Notes under the pieces: generated by a model
Seen by the model: the letters and a program-made list of their open reading frames with translations, nothing else
Databases searched by the model: none
Told to the model about the DNA's origin: nothing
In this document: in pieces, positions 5,730 to 5,862 of the stretch
How positions within the stretch are numbered: position 1 is the stretch's first letter
How the letters are laid out: each line of letters opens with the position of its first letter
Program-made: the position numbers and the translations under genes
From: Chloroflexota bacterium
Lineage (GTDB): Bacteria; Chloroflexota; Anaerolineae; UBA7937
Assembly (NCBI GenBank): GCA_003453555.1
Contig: DMLA01000012.1
Span: forward strand, 952-6,813
Direction of reading: 5' to 3'
DNA length: 5,862 nt

Positions 5730-5731
5730 AT

Positions 5732-5862
5732 CTACGCCACTCTTACCTTTGCCAACGCCTCTGCTCCTCCGGCGATGTCCATGATCTCCTTGGTTATCGC
5801 CTCCTGGCGGGCCCGGTTGTAAGATAAGGTCAAATCGTCTACTAGCGCTTCGGCGTTCTCCG
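5732..5862 (-). CDS. atpG: F-type ATP synthase gamma subunit, C-terminal 42 residues (5' part outside the window)
   Basis: Gamma is the central shaft of F1; its N- and C-terminal helices form the coiled coil that turns inside the alpha-beta ring. The visible piece reads DDLTLSYNRARQEAITKEI and then MDIAGGAEAL, the usual end of the family. ITKEIMDIAGGAEA fits the gamma-subunit signature I-T-x-E-x(2)-D-x(3)-G-A-x-A exactly. The frame stays open to the right edge and ends in TAG at 5732-5734. A short tail (AKVRVA) follows the signature, so the C-terminus looks complete and was not cut by the neighbouring insertion. High GC like atpD and atpC. Next in the transcript comes the unrelated 113-residue gene instead of atpD. 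Confidence 0.95.
   Translation of the reverse strand, partial: ENAEALVDDLTLSYNRARQEAITKEIMDIAGGAEALAKVRVA

Overview
This window looks like bacterial chromosome, with every supported gene on the minus strand. It covers the 3' part of an F-type ATP synthase operon followed by the start of an mreB-type gene. Reading in the direction of transcription (from high to low coordinates), the order is: the end of atpG (gamma subunit); four genes that do not belong to ATP synthase; atpD (beta); atpC (epsilon); and mreB, which runs off the left edge. The beta subunit wording, the mreB gene next to atpC, and the high GC of these genes suggest a Chloroflexota-like or related lineage. That assignment is made from memory of family sequences and is tentative.

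The striking feature is the block between atpG and atpD, roughly 2546 to 5723. In nearly all F-type operons gamma and beta are adjacent. Here they are separated by about 3.2 kb carrying four tightly packed genes: a 113-residue protein of unknown function, a 200-residue winged-helix-like protein, a 629-residue GHKL (Bergerat-fold, MORC/Hsp90-like) ATPase, and a 73-residue acidic aromatic-rich protein. Base composition drops across the block. Hand counts of single 60-base rows give about 67% GC inside atpD and 63% in the atpG end, against about 35%, 45% and 43% in the block. No transposase, integrase or intrinsic terminator is visible in it, and its genes point the same way as the operon. It therefore probably rides on atp transcription without cutting off atpD and atpC.

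The junctions are informative. The 6-base sequence CTCCTA occurs at both ends, and removing one copy plus everything between rebuilds a normal atpG-atpD junction with a perfect AGGAGG Shine-Dalgarno site. The winged-helix and GHKL genes are 14 bases apart and look like a functional pair: a DNA- or signal-binding protein with an ATP-driven clamp. GHKL ATPases of the MORC/MutL type are known from prokaryotic conflict systems, so a defence or stress role is a reasonable but untested guess. The operon genes appear intact, with catalytic motifs present in beta and an ATP-binding motif in epsilon. The MreB-like protein carries unusual substitutions in its ATPase motifs. A GC-rich region with two mutually exclusive hairpins sits at the atpC-mreB junction.
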